DNA of 6,408 bases from a bacterium (GTDB lineage Bacteria; Patescibacteriota; Minisyncoccia; Phycocordibacterales; PALSA-1337), in contig JAUYLM010000039.1 of NCBI GenBank assembly GCA_030698965.1, positions 1 to 6,408 of the forward strand, written 5' to 3'. Below, in pieces: positions 5,175-6,408 of the stretch (positions are counted from its first letter, which is position 1; each line of letters opens with the position of its first letter). The position numbers were made by a program, and so were the translations under genes. The notes beneath the pieces are model-generated. The model did not search any database. It was not told the DNA's origin and saw only the letters and a list, made by a program, of their open reading frames with translations.

Positions 5175-5978
5175 ATGGAAAATAATCACACCCAGAAAAG
5201 TAGTCCGAATGCCATCCCTATGGCAGTTGTTGCGGCCGCAGCCATGATATCAATCGCATGGATCGTGAATGACCGTCAAGTTCCTAAGAGAGACAGTCTT
5301 CCTGTCAAGGAGCAAAGCATAAAAGCGGTCATGCTCGGAGGGGGTAGTATACTTCCTTTGGAAATAGAGGAGAAACTGCTCGACGAGCTGACAGCGGCGG
5401 GAGTCATTGACTCCTCGAAGATTTCTCGCGTGACGGAGCTGAACTTGTTGTGGGCTTTCGGCCTGGCAAATAAAAATAGGATATTGGAAAGTGGCCCTAT
5501 GGCAGAGATGAGGTACGGCGGTCCCGAGACAATGGCATCGGTCGGAGGATGGACGGTGTCAAATGGACCGGTAATGGATCATTATTCCATGCACGACTTT
5601 GTGAGACTTACGGAAGATCAGCAGATGCTGGTAGAGAAGGTTGCAAAGGGGATATACAGGCCGTGCTGCGGGAATTCCACGCATTTTCCTGACTGCAACC
5701 ATGGCATGGCCATGCTCGGGCTTTTGGAATTAATGGCTTCCCGCGGGGCGTCTGAAGGTGATATGTGGAAAGCTGCTCTGATCGCAAGTTCAAGCTGGTT
5801 TCCGGATACTTATCAGACAATCGCCCAATATCTTAAGCAGAATGGAATTGACTGGAAGAACGTGGATCCGGAAAAAATTCTCGGTCAAGAATATTCAAGC
5901 TCTTTCGGCTACGCGAAAATTTCTTCACAGACCATAATGCCGCAGTCTTCCAAGAGTGCTAGCCGCTGTAGCATATAG
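5175..5978 (+). CDS. Membrane-anchored protein with Cys/His/Met-rich motif, function unknown
   Basis: This 267-residue protein has one N-terminal hydrophobic segment (about 13-31) and then a soluble part expected to lie outside the membrane. Its most striking stretch is RPCCGNSTHFPDCNHGMAM at 162-180, which puts C164, C165, H170, C174, H176, M178 and M180 together. HYSMHDF adds H136, M139 and H140 about 25 residues earlier. These are ligands suited to copper. The helix that follows (LGLLELMASRGASEGDMWKA) looks well conserved in type. I recall relatives with the same CC-DCNHG pattern in candidate-phyla genomes but cannot give a family name. The segment after about 240 is Ser-rich and low in structure, ending in RCSI. 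The ATG lies one base after the preceding stop. Last gene before the second operator, it fits an extracytoplasmic copper-binding role; no enzyme motif is seen. Confidence 0.82.
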   Translation: MENNHTQKSSPNAIPMAVVAAAAMISIAWIVNDRQVPKRDSLPVKEQSIKAVMLGGGSILPLEIEEKLLDELTAAGVIDSSKISRVTELNLLWAFGLANKNRILESGPMAEMRYGGPETMASVGGWTVSNGPVMDHYSMHDFVRLTEDQQMLVEKVAKGIYRPCCGNSTHFPDCNHGMAMLGLLELMASRGASEGDMWKAALIASSSWFPDTYQTIAQYLKQNGIDWKNVDPEKILGQEYSSSFGYAKISSQTIMPQSSKSASRCSI

Positions 5979-5991
5979 ATATTCTATTCTC

Positions 5992-6020
5992 TTGACCTTC
6001 ATACCCCGTGGGGGTATACT
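5992..6020 (+). promoter_or_regulatory. Copper-ATPase promoter with built-in CsoR operator
   Basis: TTGACC (5992-5997) and TATACT (6015-6020) are 17 bases apart. From -35 to -10 the region is identical to the csoR promoter at 25 of 29 positions, including the operator core. Initiation is expected at about 6027-6028, right at the ATPase ATG at 6028, again implying a leaderless mRNA. Confidence 0.87.
6001..6017. promoter_or_regulatory. CsoR-type copper operator, site 2
   Basis: ATACCCCGTGGGGGTAT has perfect 7-base arms (6001-6007 and 6011-6017) around a 3-base centre and overlaps the -10 by three bases. It shares the C-run/G-run pattern and position of the site before csoR, so the same repressor should control the ATPase. 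Confidence 0.88.
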
Positions 6021-6027
6021 AGACGCT

Positions 6028-6408
6028 ATGAAAAACCCAAATACGTATAAGATAAGAGGAATGCACTGCGCTTCATGCGCAGGAATCATTGAGAAGTCTT
6101 TCAAGAAGACAGAAGGAGTTCATTCTGCCGAGGTGAATTATGGGACCGAAACAGCCAAGATAACTTTTGACGAATCAAAGACAAATCCGCACGATCTTTC
6201 CAAGAAAATAGAGTCTCTTGGGTATTCTCTAGACATTTCTACCGCTGAAGAGATGGGTATGTCAGAAGAAGAACACGCCGCGCATCTTGGTTTGAATCAA
6301 TCAAAAAAAGAAAAGCTGGCGGAGGTTGCGGATATGAAAGCGAAAGTCATGTCTGCTATTCCGATCGCGATCATTGCCGCTTTGGTGATGACCTGGGAAA
6401 TTCTGGCT
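6028..6408 (+). CDS. copA: Copper-exporting P1B-type ATPase, N-terminal part (runs off the window)
   Basis: The frame is open for 127 codons to the window edge. It starts with a heavy-metal-associated (HMA) domain: YKIRGMHCASC (residues 7-17) with the Cu(I)-binding Cys pair C14 and C17, and a domain end typical of the fold at IESLGYSLDI. A linker follows with EEHAAHLG (81-88) and a basic stretch (KKEKLAEVADMKAKVM). The first membrane helix then begins (AIPIAIIAALVMTW), the usual layout of copper-pumping P-type ATPases that drive Cu(I) out of the cytoplasm at the cost of ATP. Only one HMA repeat is present. Catalytic DKTG and the CPC membrane motif would lie beyond the edge, so the full protein cannot be checked. 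The CsoR operator directly upstream supports copper rather than cadmium or zinc as the ion. Confidence 0.92.
   Translation, partial: MKNPNTYKIRGMHCASCAGIIEKSFKKTEGVHSAEVNYGTETAKITFDESKTNPHDLSKKIESLGYSLDISTAEEMGMSEEEHAAHLGLNQSKKEKLAEVADMKAKVMSAIPIAIIAALVMTWEILA

Noticed and set aside
5956..5974. Short hairpin (TGCTA, 7-base loop, TAGCA) at the end of the Cys-rich protein gene as a terminator
   Set aside because: Only a 5-bp stem plus one wobble pair, partly inside the coding region, and no T-run follows.

Overview
All supported genes lie on the + strand. The standard bacterial code fits: TGA serves as a stop at 533-535 and 2659-2661. Small proteins, very tight gene packing, almost no Shine-Dalgarno sequences, promoters that sit directly on the start codon, and families I associate with candidate-phyla-radiation genomes suggest a Patescibacteria (Parcubacteria-like) organism. 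That placement is an inference from gene content and style, not from a marker-gene tree.

Region 1 (1-645) holds the tail of an upstream small protein followed by a Doc/Fic-type toxin gene. This looks like a toxin-antitoxin pair whose first gene is cut by the window edge. It is visibly more AT-rich than the rest. Region 2 (646-1860) is a complete tyrosyl-tRNA synthetase gene (tyrS) behind an extended -10 promoter. Region 3 (1909-2661) is a ZIP-family metal transporter with two His-rich stretches.

Region 4 (2658-6408) is the interesting part and reads as a copper-responsive locus. It opens with a promoter whose 17-bp spacer carries a CsoR-type inverted repeat, driving a csoR repressor gene. 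Five closely spaced genes follow: a small two-TM protein with an exported Cys loop, a membrane-anchored DUF1573 protein with a CMC motif and clustered Met, a CcdA/DsbD-type transmembrane electron carrier, a soluble helical protein with Cys residues, and a membrane-anchored protein with a dense Cys/His/Met motif. A second, nearly identical promoter-operator (25 of 29 positions from -35 to -10) then drives a copper P-type ATPase that runs off the window.

The working model is inferred. CsoR senses cytosolic Cu(I) and releases both promoters. The ATPase exports Cu(I). The CcdA-like protein carries reducing equivalents outward to Cys-bearing anchored partners, which bind or keep copper reduced outside the membrane. 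The middle genes form a plausible, poorly described copper/thiol module. All four promoters recognised in the window place transcription within a few bases of an ATG, suggesting leaderless mRNAs as a common mode here.
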